A DNA stretch of 64,000 nucleotides, from contig NZ_JAJEWI010000005.1 of the NCBI RefSeq assembly GCF_020687785.1, positions 915,937 to 979,936 on the forward strand, given 5' to 3'. This DNA comes from Sphingopyxis yananensis. GTDB taxonomy: Bacteria; Pseudomonadota; Alphaproteobacteria; Sphingomonadales; Sphingomonadaceae. Under the pieces are notes generated by a model. The model had not been told where the DNA came from. It did no database searches and saw only the letters and a list, made by a program, of their open reading frames with translations. Positions 54,502 through 63,920 of the stretch are shown here, piece by piece; position 1 is the stretch's first letter, and the number at the start of each line of letters is the position of its first letter. A program made the translations under genes and the position numbers.

Positions 54502-55680
54502 TCACAACAAGCTGAACAAATCACGGGGAGGGGGGAGCCGGTCGGCTTCCTCCTCTTTTTTTGTGCGGTGCTTTGCCCCATCATCAAATTTGCTGAGGGT
54601 GATGCCAATCAGGCGAATGCCGCGTTCCACGGGCAATAGCGGGTCCAATATCTCCATCCCCACAGCCAGCAGACTGGGTCCGTCTGCTATGGGTGACGCA
54701 AGGGTTTTGGCACGCGTAATGGTTTGGAAGTCACCATAGCGCATTTTCAAGCTTATGGTGCGGCCCTTAGCCCCTGCTTTTTCGGCGCGTTTCCACACGA
54801 TGTCGCAGACATGTTCCAAGGCTTCGCGAATGGATGCGTCATGATGCAGGTCGTGCGGAAAAGTGCGTTCGCCGCCCAATGATTTCATCGGGCGATCGGA
54901 TTTGACGCGCCGATGGTCAATGCCGCGCGCCAAATGAAATAACCAGTCGGCGCTATTCCCGAAATGTTGGACCAGCCATTCGATGGGTTTTGCGGCCAAA
55001 TCCGCACCCACCAACAAGCCCAAATCTTCCATCTTGCGCGCGGTAACGGGGCCGATACCATGAAAACGGCGTAGGGGCAGCGCCTGAACAAAAGCGGCCC
55101 CGCGTCCCGGGGGGATGGTGGTGAGGCCATCTGGTTTATTTTGGTCCGAGGCCAGTTTGGCGATGAATTTATTATAGCTGACGCCAGCAGATGCAGTCAG
55201 CCCCGTTTCATCAAATATGCGCCGCCGAATGATGCGAGCCGTGGCGGTAGCGCTGCCAATGCCCATTTTGTCGCGGCTGACATCCAAATAGGCTTCGTCT
55301 AGCGACAAAGGTTCTACCTCATCGGCATATTCTTGAAAAATTGCCCGAATCTGATGTGAAATGGCCCGATAAGCGTCAAAACGCGGTGGTACGAAAATGA
55401 GGTCGGGGCATTTTTGGCGGGCCAATGTGCCGGACATGGCCGAACGCACCCCAAATTTGCGCGCTTCATAGGAAGCCGCCGCCACGACGCCGCGTTTTCC
55501 GCCGCCACCAACCGCAACCGATTTGCCGCGCAGCTCAGGATCGTCACGCTGCTCGACTGATGCAAAAAAAGCGTCCATGTCGACATGAATGATCTTGCGG
55601 ATAAAGGGCGCAAAATCATCATCATCGCTATGGTCTGCCCAAGCATCAGGGGCGTCGTCGGGATTTTCTGCAGCCGTCAC
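54502..55680 (-). CDS. dinB: DNA polymerase IV
   Basis: 392 residues. HVDMDAFFASVEQRDDPELRG is the catalytic Y-family start; YADEVEPLSLDEAYLDVS holds the second pair of metal ligands, and SAGVSYNKFIAKLASD follows. It is the error-prone Y-family polymerase used for damage bypass. An acidic N-terminal extension (about 28 residues) precedes the core. It ends just before a tRNA-Gly that is the island insertion site. Confidence 0.95.
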   Translation of the reverse strand: MTAAENPDDAPDAWADHSDDDDFAPFIRKIIHVDMDAFFASVEQRDDPELRGKSVAVGGGGKRGVVAAASYEARKFGVRSAMSGTLARQKCPDLIFVPPRFDAYRAISHQIRAIFQEYADEVEPLSLDEAYLDVSRDKMGIGSATATARIIRRRIFDETGLTASAGVSYNKFIAKLASDQNKPDGLTTIPPGRGAAFVQALPLRRFHGIGPVTARKMEDLGLLVGADLAAKPIEWLVQHFGNSADWLFHLARGIDHRRVKSDRPMKSLGGERTFPHDLHHDASIREALEHVCDIVWKRAEKAGAKGRTISLKMRYGDFQTITRAKTLASPIADGPSLLAVGMEILDPLLPVERGIRLIGITLSKFDDGAKHRTKKEEEADRLPPPRDLFSLL

Positions 55681-55789
55681 AGCTTTTCTATATCATGTTG
55701 CTGAAATGTTCTCAATCGCAGTGGAAAAATCCTGCACAGCAGACTTGACGGCACGGCAGCGAAATGGCAATCGCGGTCACCTTGGCGCA

Positions 55790-55863
55790 GCGGGTATAGC
55801 ATAGTGGTAATGCTCTAGCCTTCCAAGCTAGCTAGGCGGGTTCGATTCCCGCTACCCGCTCCA
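55790..55863 (+). tRNA. tRNA-Gly(TCC)
   Basis: 74 bases with CCA encoded. Acceptor GCGGGTA/TACCCGC, anticodon stem CTAGC/GCTAG with loop CTTCCAA (anticodon TCC) and T arm GCGGG-TTCGATT-CCCGC. It borders the integrase gene and is likely the integration target. Confidence 0.96.
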
Positions 55864-56042
55864 GAAACCTGTTTCAGGCCATCTCACCAACTTTACAAAT
55901 CTCAAAAAATGGCGGTATTCTGCCATTTGTTGCCTCATGGCATTTCACTGCATCTCAAGGCCATTCTCCAAAGTAGGGGCCTCTTGAGGGGCGATCTGAT
56001 CTGCCAATTTGCTGTTTTGAGGCTTCGAAAGGAAGAACCGAG

Positions 56043-57359
56043 ATGGCACTGACAGATTCTACCATTCGTCACGCGCAGGCGCGAGAAAAGTCATATAAGA
56101 TGGCCGATAGTGGCGGCCTTTATATTCAGGTCATGCCTTCGGGCGGCAAGCACTGGAAAATGAAATACAGATTCGAGGGGCGCGAGAAGAAATTAAGCTT
56201 CGGCGAATATCCGCGAGTATCCCTTCGCGATGCTCGTGATCTTCGGGACGAGGCGCGTGCTCAGATCACAAAGGGTATAGATCCATCATTCGAGAAGCGT
56301 CGTAATCGGCTCCGCGCTAGCGTTGCAGCTGTAAATAGTTTTTCTGAATTGTCTCGGGAATATTGCAACAAGCGCCGGCGTGATGGCGACAAAGCGTGGG
56401 CGCCCTCGACGGCCAAAAGATGTGAGTATCTTCTCAGCCTGTTAGATAATTCAATTGGCCCAATGGCAATTGAGGAAATTGAACCCATTGATGTCCTCGC
56501 TGCAGTCCGAAAGATTGAGGCAAGAGGGACATTGGAAAGCTCGCGCCGTACGATGCAACTAGCGGGTGCGGTCTTCCGCTATGCCGTAGCTACGGCCCGA
56601 TTGAAGTCGGATCCAACCCGTGACCTGCGGGGAGCTTTGATAAATCCAACGGTTACGCATTATGGTGCCGTAACTGACGTCAAGCAGGTTGGTCCGCTTT
56701 TGCGGGCCATAGATAATTATAAAAGCCAAGGGATGACGGATTGGGCACTGAAACTTGCGCCTCATGTGTTCGTCCGGCCAGGCGAATTGCGTAGCGCGCA
56801 GTGGGAAGAGTTTGATCTGGAAGCGTGCGTTTGGACTATACCGGCGGAAAAAACGAAGATGCGTAAGCCGCATCATGTGCCCCTCTCACGCCAATCGGTG
56901 GCGCTCATTGAGCAGATCCGGGAGATAACAAAGCCGTGGAGCTATATTTTTCCCTCTCTGTGGTCGAGGAAGCGACCAATGTCAGACAACACGCTCAATG
57001 CCGCGCTTAGGCGGATGGGTTACGCGAGCAGTGAAATGACTGCTCACGGATTTAGAGCGATGGCGAGCACGCTACTGAATGAATCTGGAAAATGGTCATA
57101 TGATGCGATTGAACGCGCGCTAGCGCACGGAGATAATAACAAAGTGCGCGCGGCTTATCACCGGGGCGCGCATTGGGAAGAACGCGTTGCAATGGCGCAG
57201 TGGTGGTCTGACTATCTTGATGAGCTACGCGAAAGCGACGGGAGGCCAGCCGAAGAAATGCCGGCTCCGGCCGTCGGGCGAGGGGGCGTATATAATCAGC
57301 CAACCAATATGATCGTTAGGGCTGAGCATGGTTGGCGCCGTACGCGAGGACGGCGATAA
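56043..57359 (+). CDS. P4-type tyrosine integrase
   Basis: 438 residues. An N-terminal arm-binding domain (DUF4102, about 1-85: KMADSGGLYIQVMPSGGKHW) precedes the catalytic domain. Catalytic residues are the Arg in HVFVRPGELRSAQ, HGFRAMAS (HxxR), then LAHGDNNKVRAAYHRG with His and the nucleophilic Tyr. It is full length and directly follows its tRNA-Gly target. AAGGAAGAA precedes ATG 56043. It probably catalyses island integration and excision. Confidence 0.95.
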   Translation: MALTDSTIRHAQAREKSYKMADSGGLYIQVMPSGGKHWKMKYRFEGREKKLSFGEYPRVSLRDARDLRDEARAQITKGIDPSFEKRRNRLRASVAAVNSFSELSREYCNKRRRDGDKAWAPSTAKRCEYLLSLLDNSIGPMAIEEIEPIDVLAAVRKIEARGTLESSRRTMQLAGAVFRYAVATARLKSDPTRDLRGALINPTVTHYGAVTDVKQVGPLLRAIDNYKSQGMTDWALKLAPHVFVRPGELRSAQWEEFDLEACVWTIPAEKTKMRKPHHVPLSRQSVALIEQIREITKPWSYIFPSLWSRKRPMSDNTLNAALRRMGYASSEMTAHGFRAMASTLLNESGKWSYDAIERALAHGDNNKVRAAYHRGAHWEERVAMAQWWSDYLDELRESDGRPAEEMPAPAVGRGGVYNQPTNMIVRAEHGWRRTRGRR

Positions 57360-57739
57360 GGGATGTTGAAACGGATGCAAATGGGCCGTCAGCCGAATGG
57401 GAGCTTTTGGAACCAGACCGCGACTAGCGGCTATTTCCCCAAACGCTGCCTGAAAAGGCTGCTTTCAACCCAAATACGCCGTTCCGATCCAGGCTCGGCA
57501 TGTCGGCTCACGCCGAAAGCTGCCGGTCAGCCTGCGTAAATCGGAGGGTCGGCAATGCGCCCTTGTGTCGGTCGTGCGTCGTGTTCGCGGCCGACCCAGG
57601 AAGCTGTTGTTCGGCCAAGGCGCTGCATGCGAACACGGCGCATCCAATCGTGTAGCGCTACAGTTTTAACTTGAGCGCATCCGATCGTAAACATAGAGTA
57701 TACAAAGCACGACAGCTGTGCGAACAGGGGGAATTGACA
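57360..57739. other. Intergenic between integrase and RiPP cluster
   Basis: 380 bases with no supported gene. The precursor frame is open from a TTG at 57671, but the stronger ribosome site AGGGGG (57725-57730) belongs to GTG 57740. The cluster promoter must lie here. Confidence 0.5.
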
Positions 57740-58381
57740 GTGCGATCCGAGACGAACGAAGCAGCCCATGCCGCTCCCCTGCTTTTCCGACATGCGACGC
57801 CGCGCACATCGTCGGCGGATCTTCCTGGCTATTACGATCCCAGCACCCAACTATGGGTGATCGAAACCAGCGCTGGGATTGTGCCCGTCGTGCAAGCGGC
57901 GGCCTCCACCCTCATCGAAACCAACACTTCGACCCGTGTTCGCCAAGAAGCCGAGGATCAGGATTACTCTGGCATGGTCGGACTCGCCGCCATCGCATTT
58001 GCGGAGACGACCCTGACCGCCGTAAAGATGGAAGTCGACGACCAAGATGCGTCGACCGATCTCAGAAGTTTCGACGCGCTGCTCGATACCAGCACGCTGA
58101 CCAAGGTTCGGCAGGAAAGCGCGGATGACGATCTGACCCGAGATGAAACGCTGGCACCGCGCCGCCGTCTTGGTACTCTTGCTGAGCTCGCGACCAAGAC
58201 CGATGTCCAGCAGGAAAGCGATGACCAGATGAGCACGGGCGCCATGCTCGAACTCGAGACTCGATCGTTCAACAACCAAGAGGGCGTCGATGACGATTTC
58301 CCGGCCATGCTGCTCGAGCTGCAAACTAAGACCTTTGCCAATGTCGAGGGAGACGATGACGACCTCTCGATGATCAATTGA
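57740..58381 (+). CDS. Putative multi-core graspetide precursor
   Basis: 213 residues from GTG 57740 (AGGGGG 9 bases before it; TTG 57671 would add 23). Residues about 28-40 hold GYYDPSTQLWV, possibly the leader element recognised by the ligase. Six cores follow at about residues 63, 91, 119, 152, 174 and 196, each T-x-[TS]-x4-E-x2-3-D-[DQ], i.e. Thr donors and acidic acceptors as needed for omega-esters. Spacers are 22-33 residues. An ATP-grasp ligase starts 17 bases later. Highly acidic; no cysteine. I infer a graspetide precursor. Confidence 0.85.
   Translation: MRSETNEAAHAAPLLFRHATPRTSSADLPGYYDPSTQLWVIETSAGIVPVVQAAASTLIETNTSTRVRQEAEDQDYSGMVGLAAIAFAETTLTAVKMEVDDQDASTDLRSFDALLDTSTLTKVRQESADDDLTRDETLAPRRRLGTLAELATKTDVQQESDDQMSTGAMLELETRSFNNQEGVDDDFPAMLLELQTKTFANVEGDDDDLSMIN
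57926..58363 (+). repeat. Six core repeats in the precursor
   Basis: The units begin at 57926, 58010, 58094, 58193, 58259 and 58325. Their common pattern T-x-[TS]-x4-E-x(2,3)-D is kept while the DNA has drifted, so selection acts on protein. Units 4-6 have a 22-residue period with a shared LEL/AEL lead-in; units 1-3 have longer, varied linkers. Confidence 0.85.
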
Positions 58382-58397
58382 TCGGATCGTCTGGGCC

Positions 58398-59348
58398 GTG
58401 ATCCTTCTCGTCACCAATAAACGTGACCTAACGACCGACTTCATCGTGGTGGAGTTGCGTCGACGTGGGCGCGCCTTTTATCGCTTGAACACCGAGGATC
58501 TACCCCGAGCCAGCGTCCGGTTCGACCCGCGCGCTGGCGGCGGCTGGGCAATCCAAACGTCCGACGTCGACCTGCGGCTCGTAAACGTCACCGCCGCTTA
58601 TTATCGCCGCCCCGGTGCACCCGAGCCAACGGAAGCGAGGGACGAGGCGACAGCCAAGTATCTCGCCGACGAGTGGTCGGCGGTTACCAAGGCGCTTTGG
58701 AATGAACTGGAGGGGCGGTGGCTAAACTCGCCGTTCGCGATATTGCGCGCTGAGGACAAGCCGCGGCAGCTAGCGATGGCGTCGGCGTTGGGATTCGATG
58801 TCCCCGAGACCTTGATCTCGAACGATTTCGCGGCAGCGAGCGCATTCGTTGCTAGGGGCGGCGCGATTGGTAAGCCGCTCCGGCATTCGCTAGTCGAACG
58901 CGGCGATGCCGGCGAAGTACTGTTCACCGCCCGACTCGATCCGCTTACGCCGATGGATAACACGGCAGTTTCGCTCGCGCCGGTCATCTATCAGCGCGAG
59001 GTACGCAAAGCCTATGACGTGCGCGCGACAGTGATCGGTGATCGCGTGTTTGCCGTGGCGATCCACTCTCAGGACCATGACGAAACCGAAATCGACTGGC
59101 GATCTGGTACGCGGCTCGACCTTCGTCACGAAGCGATCGAGCTTCCCTCCAACATTATCGATAAATGCCTAGCGCTGACCCAAAAGCTCAATCTGCGCTA
59201 TGGGGCGATCGACCTGATCGCTGACCAAAATGGCCGCTACTGGTTTCTTGAAATCAATCCCAACGGCCAATGGGCATGGATCGAACGTCGCACAGGTCTA
59301 CCTCTCGCATCCGCCATCGTCGACGAACTCGAGGCGATAGCGGAATGA
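58398..59348 (+). CDS. ATP-grasp peptide ligase, MvdD type
   Basis: 316 residues from GTG 58398. Blocks: ILLVTNKRDLTTDFIVVEL (pre-ATP-grasp domain), WLNSPFAILRAEDKPRQL (about 108-125), GAIGKPL with a nucleotide-binding Lys (159), YQREVRKAYDVRATVIGDRVFAVAI (Arg ligands) and GAIDLIADQNGRYWFLEINPNGQW, where Asp 272, Glu 285 and Asn 287 are the metal ligands. This is the RiPP graspetide synthetase family. It would form ester or amide cross-links in the adjacent precursor. Its stop overlaps the next gene. Confidence 0.93.
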   Translation: MILLVTNKRDLTTDFIVVELRRRGRAFYRLNTEDLPRASVRFDPRAGGGWAIQTSDVDLRLVNVTAAYYRRPGAPEPTEARDEATAKYLADEWSAVTKALWNELEGRWLNSPFAILRAEDKPRQLAMASALGFDVPETLISNDFAAASAFVARGGAIGKPLRHSLVERGDAGEVLFTARLDPLTPMDNTAVSLAPVIYQREVRKAYDVRATVIGDRVFAVAIHSQDHDETEIDWRSGTRLDLRHEAIELPSNIIDKCLALTQKLNLRYGAIDLIADQNGRYWFLEINPNGQWAWIERRTGLPLASAIVDELEAIAE

Positions 59349-60550
59349 AAGCGGCGATCACGGTGTGGGCTACGGGGGCGCGGCGCCGGCTCGCAACCTG
59401 GCTCTCTCCGATGGGCCAAATCTTCTGGCCGTGGCTCGAAAAGCTGACGCCAGAGCAAAAGAAGGCACTCAGTGATAGCCTGACACAAGATGAGGCGCGG
59501 ATTAATGCGCTCGACTTCAGTAAGGATGGCAGCGCCGCGCTGGAGGAGGCACGCCGCCTTGCCGACAGCGAGGCGGAACGCCGCCGCGGTACCGACCAGA
59601 AGGCGGCGACCTACCTCCCACTCGTTGCCGCGTTGATCCCGCTGGTCCTAACGTTGGTGAGCGCGCTGTGGGAGAAGAAAGCCGGCAGCGCGCCGATCTG
59701 GCTCAACATGCTGCTGCTTGGTCTCGCCGTCGTCTATATCGCCAGTGCCGGTCACTGGGCCTTTCAGGAATTGAGGGTTGGCATCTCACACGAACCCGGC
59801 CTGGCCGATTTCGAGAAGGCCTGGCGCGCCCCCCATCCGAGCCAAGTCTTGGCGCGCCATCTGTTGCTCCACACGCGGCGCAACCGCGAAGGGATCAACT
59901 GGAAGGTCACCTGCATCAAGATGGCGCACGAATATCTTTTGCGCGCCTTCCTAACATTCTCAGTGTTGCTGCTCGTGAATATTGGATGGTATCTCGCAGA
60001 ACCTTTGATCCAGAAGTGGATGTCCGCGCCCGGCGTGATATTGACAACCCCCAGGCAGGCGATCGCCGCCGTCGCCGATGTCGATAACCTCGCGACCCGA
60101 CTTCGGACAACTGAGGCTTGGACAGTACTCGACAACGACTGTCGGCAACGTACGGCCGGCCGCGCTTCCCTGACCTTCGCACCCGGCGTCGTCACGACAC
60201 CCGCGAAAATCCCATTGATCCTTCGGCCAGCGAAGAGTGAGAGCGGTGCCGCGCAAAACATCCGTCTAGATTGTGCGGGCAAAGCGGTTGGTCTGGTGCG
60301 TACCTGGTTCATCCCGACGCGGCTGGCTGGTTTAAAGCGGTCACCTGGTTTGCCGGACCAGCTCGCAGTTTCGGCAACGAACACAGTCGTCGCAATCACA
60401 AGGAATTGGCCGCCGATCGGCATCAATGATGATCCGGCCAAATTGCCCGCTACAATGCTCCAACAGGCGGACGTGCGGCGCGACGGTAGCGGCCGGCCAA
60501 TCGTGCTGGCTATCACCGCGGTCGGCCCGGGCGCTGTTACGATTCCGTAA
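59345..60550 (+). CDS. Membrane protein of the graspetide cluster
   Basis: 401 residues. ATG 59345 overlaps the ligase TGA (ATGA), so it is translationally coupled. Helices are at about 88-109, 117-139 and 198-220. A charged N-terminal region (about 31-87, rich in E, K, R) precedes them, and about 180 residues after the third helix probably form an extracytoplasmic domain. I recognise no family and no peptidase motif. Export, processing, anchoring or immunity are possible. Confidence 0.8.
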   Translation: MKAAITVWATGARRRLATWLSPMGQIFWPWLEKLTPEQKKALSDSLTQDEARINALDFSKDGSAALEEARRLADSEAERRRGTDQKAATYLPLVAALIPLVLTLVSALWEKKAGSAPIWLNMLLLGLAVVYIASAGHWAFQELRVGISHEPGLADFEKAWRAPHPSQVLARHLLLHTRRNREGINWKVTCIKMAHEYLLRAFLTFSVLLLVNIGWYLAEPLIQKWMSAPGVILTTPRQAIAAVADVDNLATRLRTTEAWTVLDNDCRQRTAGRASLTFAPGVVTTPAKIPLILRPAKSESGAAQNIRLDCAGKAVGLVRTWFIPTRLAGLKRSPGLPDQLAVSATNTVVAITRNWPPIGINDDPAKLPATMLQQADVRRDGSGRPIVLAITAVGPGAVTIP

Positions 60551-61094
60551 GGCCCAGAGGGATACAGGCGTGGCGCAGCCTACCGATAATAACCTCTCTC
60601 GTTGGACTTGTAACGGTTTTGGGCCGGTCACTTGAGCATTTAAAGCTCGCATCTGGTGACTGCTTCGGGCCGATCGCCGCCGTCCTACAGTGCTCGCCTA
60701 GTGGGCGCCGAATGTCGGCTATTGGCGATAACCCCGCCCCTGATCAAGTTGCGCGGAAACGGCAGCTAAGTCCCAGTTTAAGCCGTTCGCCTATGGCCAG
60801 AGCAGACGGCAGCTTTCAGGATCGACTGATCGTTGGGGTGCGACAGCAATGAGGGCGCATAGTTGTCCTGCAGCTAATGGGCCGTGATCGGACTGACGGC
60901 TTTTGGTTCTAGATCGGCGAAGGTCGACATATCTGACAGAGTCCGGCCATTCTCACTTGAAACGCTAAAGGACCGCGCAACAAATTCGCTTGCGGACCAC
61001 CGCTTGAGGCAACGAACCCGCGCTGACGGTCCCTTCAATGGGTTGATCCGATCTACACCCGCCCCTATCTCTGATCCCAAAGCTGGAGGGGGAT
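60551..61094. other. Intergenic after the cluster
   Basis: 544 bases with no supported gene. A 77-codon plus frame at 60619-60852 lacks a ribosome site. AGCTGGAGGGGG at 61081-61092 is the strong ribosome site of the next gene. Confidence 0.5.
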
Positions 61095-62567
61095 ATGAGC
61101 ATGGGGGAAGCAAAGGCGAGGCGGCAGGCAAGGCTCGAGAGAGAAAAACTCAGCAAGCCAATTTCGCAATCGCGGTTCAACCTTCTTGCCATCGGGACCC
61201 GCAAATCACCGGCCCCGTATCTTTATGAGGAGGTGGCGTATTGGGCCGACCTTGAGGAACGCGTCATTGGTGTCATCGCCCGTGACGTGCAGGATGACGA
61301 CTACTATTGGTCTCTATTGGCCCGTGATCGTAACGGACGCTTCCGATCTGTAAGCTTCGACGCGTGCCTCCGCTCCGCGCACTTCGCAACCGTGGCGCTA
61401 CGCGAGCGCATCGCGAAGGCCGTGTCGGAGGAAGATCTAGTGGTGCTCGGCACACAAGGAGACGAAACAAACCAAACCACTGATCTTCTCGCCGTTCCAC
61501 CCGGAACTAAGCCGGAGAATCTCCACCCTAATTTTAGGATGTTGCTTGAAACTCCCGGGCGTGCGACCGCCCGTGCCGTGCTTAAGGAACTCGGCCCTTG
61601 GCTCGCGCCAAGCGATCCCCACTTCGTCAAGGAATTTCAGTGCAAGCAGTTCGATCAACGGCTTTGGGAACTTTATCTTTGGGCCGTTTTCCGAGAGTTG
61701 GGTTACGATGTTACACAGCCCGAGGCACCGGACTTCCATGTTTCCTCGCCTCGCGGCGAGTTCACTGTGGAGGCTACCACGTGCGCCCCTTCCGAGGCGG
61801 GAGTACTCGCTGACCATCCCGATCCAAAAACACCAGCCGAGATGAAGGCCTTCCTCACAGACTATATGCCAATGAAGTTCGGCAGCGCGTTGACGGCTAA
61901 ACTTAATAAAAAAAGCGCAAGCGGCGAGAGCTATTGGGAGCGAGGCCCAGGAGCCGGCAAACCGTTCACTCTCGCGATCGCAGACTTTCATAAACCTGGT
62001 GGCGATGGAGCTGTAGGGTCGATGACATACACTCAAGAGGCCCTCTGGTTATATCTATACGGACACCGCATTGAGTGGCAATTCATTGATGGTAATCTCA
62101 TGACTCGATCGGTGAAACTGAATGACCACGCGTACAAAACCAAAACAGTCGAGACGGGATTCTTCGATCTAGAGGGGGCGGAAAATATATCTGCGGTCGT
62201 ATTCTCAAATGCCGGTACATTAGCAAAATTCGACCGAATGGGAGTGGATGCCGGCTTCGCCCCAGAAGACCACCGCTATTTTCGCATCGGATTCCACCTC
62301 GACCCCGATCCCAATGCTATCGTCGGAATTCCCTTTAGTGAAGAGATCAGCGCAGAAAACGGCGAACGCTGGTCCGACGAGCTACAGGTCTTTCATAATC
62401 CGCGCGCCAAATTCCCATTGCCACTCGAAGCGTTTGCTGGCGCGACGCAGCACCAGTTTGTCGATGGGCAGCTCATCTCCTATTCGACCGGCACGCCGGT
62501 ACTCAGTTCGCAAACGGTCATCATGCACTTGGTAGACGATGAGGAGTTGATGGAAGCAGCCATCTAA
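61095..62567 (+). CDS. Unknown protein, possible nuclease-like fold
   Basis: 490 residues, start ATG 61095 after GGAGGGGGA. The N-terminus is basic (GEAKARRQARLEREKL). Around residues 190-230, FRELGYDVTQPEAPDFHVSSP and GEFTVEATTC have the D...E-x-T pattern that can mark a divergent PD-(D/E)xK core, but the expected Lys is absent. No other motif is clear. It is an island gene next to an Mrr-type endonuclease, so a defence role is possible but unproved. Confidence 0.75.
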   Translation: MSMGEAKARRQARLEREKLSKPISQSRFNLLAIGTRKSPAPYLYEEVAYWADLEERVIGVIARDVQDDDYYWSLLARDRNGRFRSVSFDACLRSAHFATVALRERIAKAVSEEDLVVLGTQGDETNQTTDLLAVPPGTKPENLHPNFRMLLETPGRATARAVLKELGPWLAPSDPHFVKEFQCKQFDQRLWELYLWAVFRELGYDVTQPEAPDFHVSSPRGEFTVEATTCAPSEAGVLADHPDPKTPAEMKAFLTDYMPMKFGSALTAKLNKKSASGESYWERGPGAGKPFTLAIADFHKPGGDGAVGSMTYTQEALWLYLYGHRIEWQFIDGNLMTRSVKLNDHAYKTKTVETGFFDLEGAENISAVVFSNAGTLAKFDRMGVDAGFAPEDHRYFRIGFHLDPDPNAIVGIPFSEEISAENGERWSDELQVFHNPRAKFPLPLEAFAGATQHQFVDGQLISYSTGTPVLSSQTVIMHLVDDEELMEAAI

Positions 62568-62923
62568 TATTTAGCAGGGGTGTCGCACGTTTGCTGGGGA
62601 CCCATAGCTCATTTCGACGCAGTAGAAGCCATTACCGGCGTCCCAGCTACGGATGGGCGCTTTAAAGTGCGAGCGGGTATCGGCCAGGCTGCCCCTGAAT
62701 GGCTCCTTTCAAACACAATTGGATTTCTCTAAAAAGTCCGCATTGAGAGCGCGCTGCGGCCAGTCAAAATTTGGGCCGTCTCCCGACTGGCGGTTTCGGA
62801 AATCCGAATTGGGTTTGCTGCCATTCCCAAACACACATTCGCTGTGACGGTTTCCGACCGAATCGAGCCGTTCCGGTGCGTCTTGATGAACGTCAGCTCG
62901 CGCCGGAACCTGTCACGCGCTGG
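62568..62923. other. Intergenic
   Basis: 356 bases, no supported gene; convergent stops flank it. Nothing repeated or structured was seen. Confidence 0.5.
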
Positions 62924-63881
62924 CTAATCGCAGAGATCGAAGTGCGCGGGTACGCCATCCCATACCGAATACAGGTTCCGGCCGTCCCAGTAACTTACCT
63001 TGTCGTTGTGGACGGATCGCTTCGCGCGGAATACGGTATCCGCTGCCAGACGATCGAGGCACGCGGGACCGGTGTCGGGCACCTCGCTACCCCTCTGCCC
63101 GTAACCATCGTGCGAGATGGTTCGCGCAGGGATGGCCATCAACAGCGCTGCGTGTTTCGTCTCCTTAAGGATGATCGCGAACTGGTTCATGATGACAGAG
63201 TAGCCTGTGCTCGCGCGGACGATGCGGGGATCCCTAGAAGTAAGGCTTTGAAGCAGCGAAGAAACCTCATGGGGCGTGATAAGCTTTGACTTATCGCGGA
63301 TGATCCCGTCGCTGGCGTCCCGGCACCAGTCGCTGACATCGGCAGAGGTCGCAAGCGTCATGGGGATGCGGGTCCGGCCGGCGAACTTCCGTGCCGAGGG
63401 AAGGTAGTCGGAGGTGGTGACGAACATACTCTTCTGGGCTAATTCGACGTCGGCGACGCCATGTAGAGCCGCGACTGCCGATATGTCTATCTTGTTCCTA
63501 GGGGCGTAGCGCTTGGCCTGGACCAACGTCAGTATGTCGCCCAGTGGGTCCCGCTGGAGTACACGGACGTCTATTCCTCCGTCGTTTGAACCTGGACCTA
63601 GCTCGCAGGTGAACCCTTGAGCCTGGAAAATACGGAATAGTAGCGTCTCGAATTCGCGCCAGTGGAGGCGGTGTAGGTCTTCCGGGCGTTTAGCGAAGTA
63701 CGAATACAGCTCTTCGTAAACGTCTGCGACGTCCTGCTGGACCAGTCCACACACCCACTGCCAGTTCTCACGGTCGAGGAACGGCTGGAATAATGGGCTG
63801 TTGTCCGCTGGATATATGTGGGCGCTAGCACTGTCGTTGCGCTCATACCAAAAGCCCTGTTGATCGAGCAGATCGAAGAAC
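62924..63881 (-). pseudogene. Mrr-type restriction endonuclease, 5' end cut by an IS
   Basis: About 319 residues remain, reading from the IS end. The endonuclease domain is clear: HWREFETLLFRIFQAQGF, GSNDGGIDVRV (the catalytic Asp), VQAKRYAPRNK (QxK). Mrr-type enzymes cut modified DNA. No ATG lies between the IS boundary at 63882 and the domain, so the natural start is lost. The frame happens to run into the IS to 63994, so a fusion could still be translated. Confidence 0.8.
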
Positions 63882-63907
63882 TGAACCGCCCCACGTTTGC
63901 CGGAGGC
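63882..63907 (+). repeat. Terminal inverted repeat of an IS3-family element
   Basis: The sequence opens TGAACCGCCCCACG and continues to CGGAGGC at 63907; this is the usual end of IS3-family elements of the IS407 type. It lies 13 bases past the transposase stop, where the right repeat is expected. The sequence left of it belongs to the Mrr gene. Confidence 0.82.
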
Positions 63908-63920
63908 TAGTTGGTTTAAG

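Noticed and set aside
62771..63289. 172-codon plus-strand frame opposite the Mrr gene
   Set aside because: It is antisense to the clear endonuclease domain and lacks a ribosome site.
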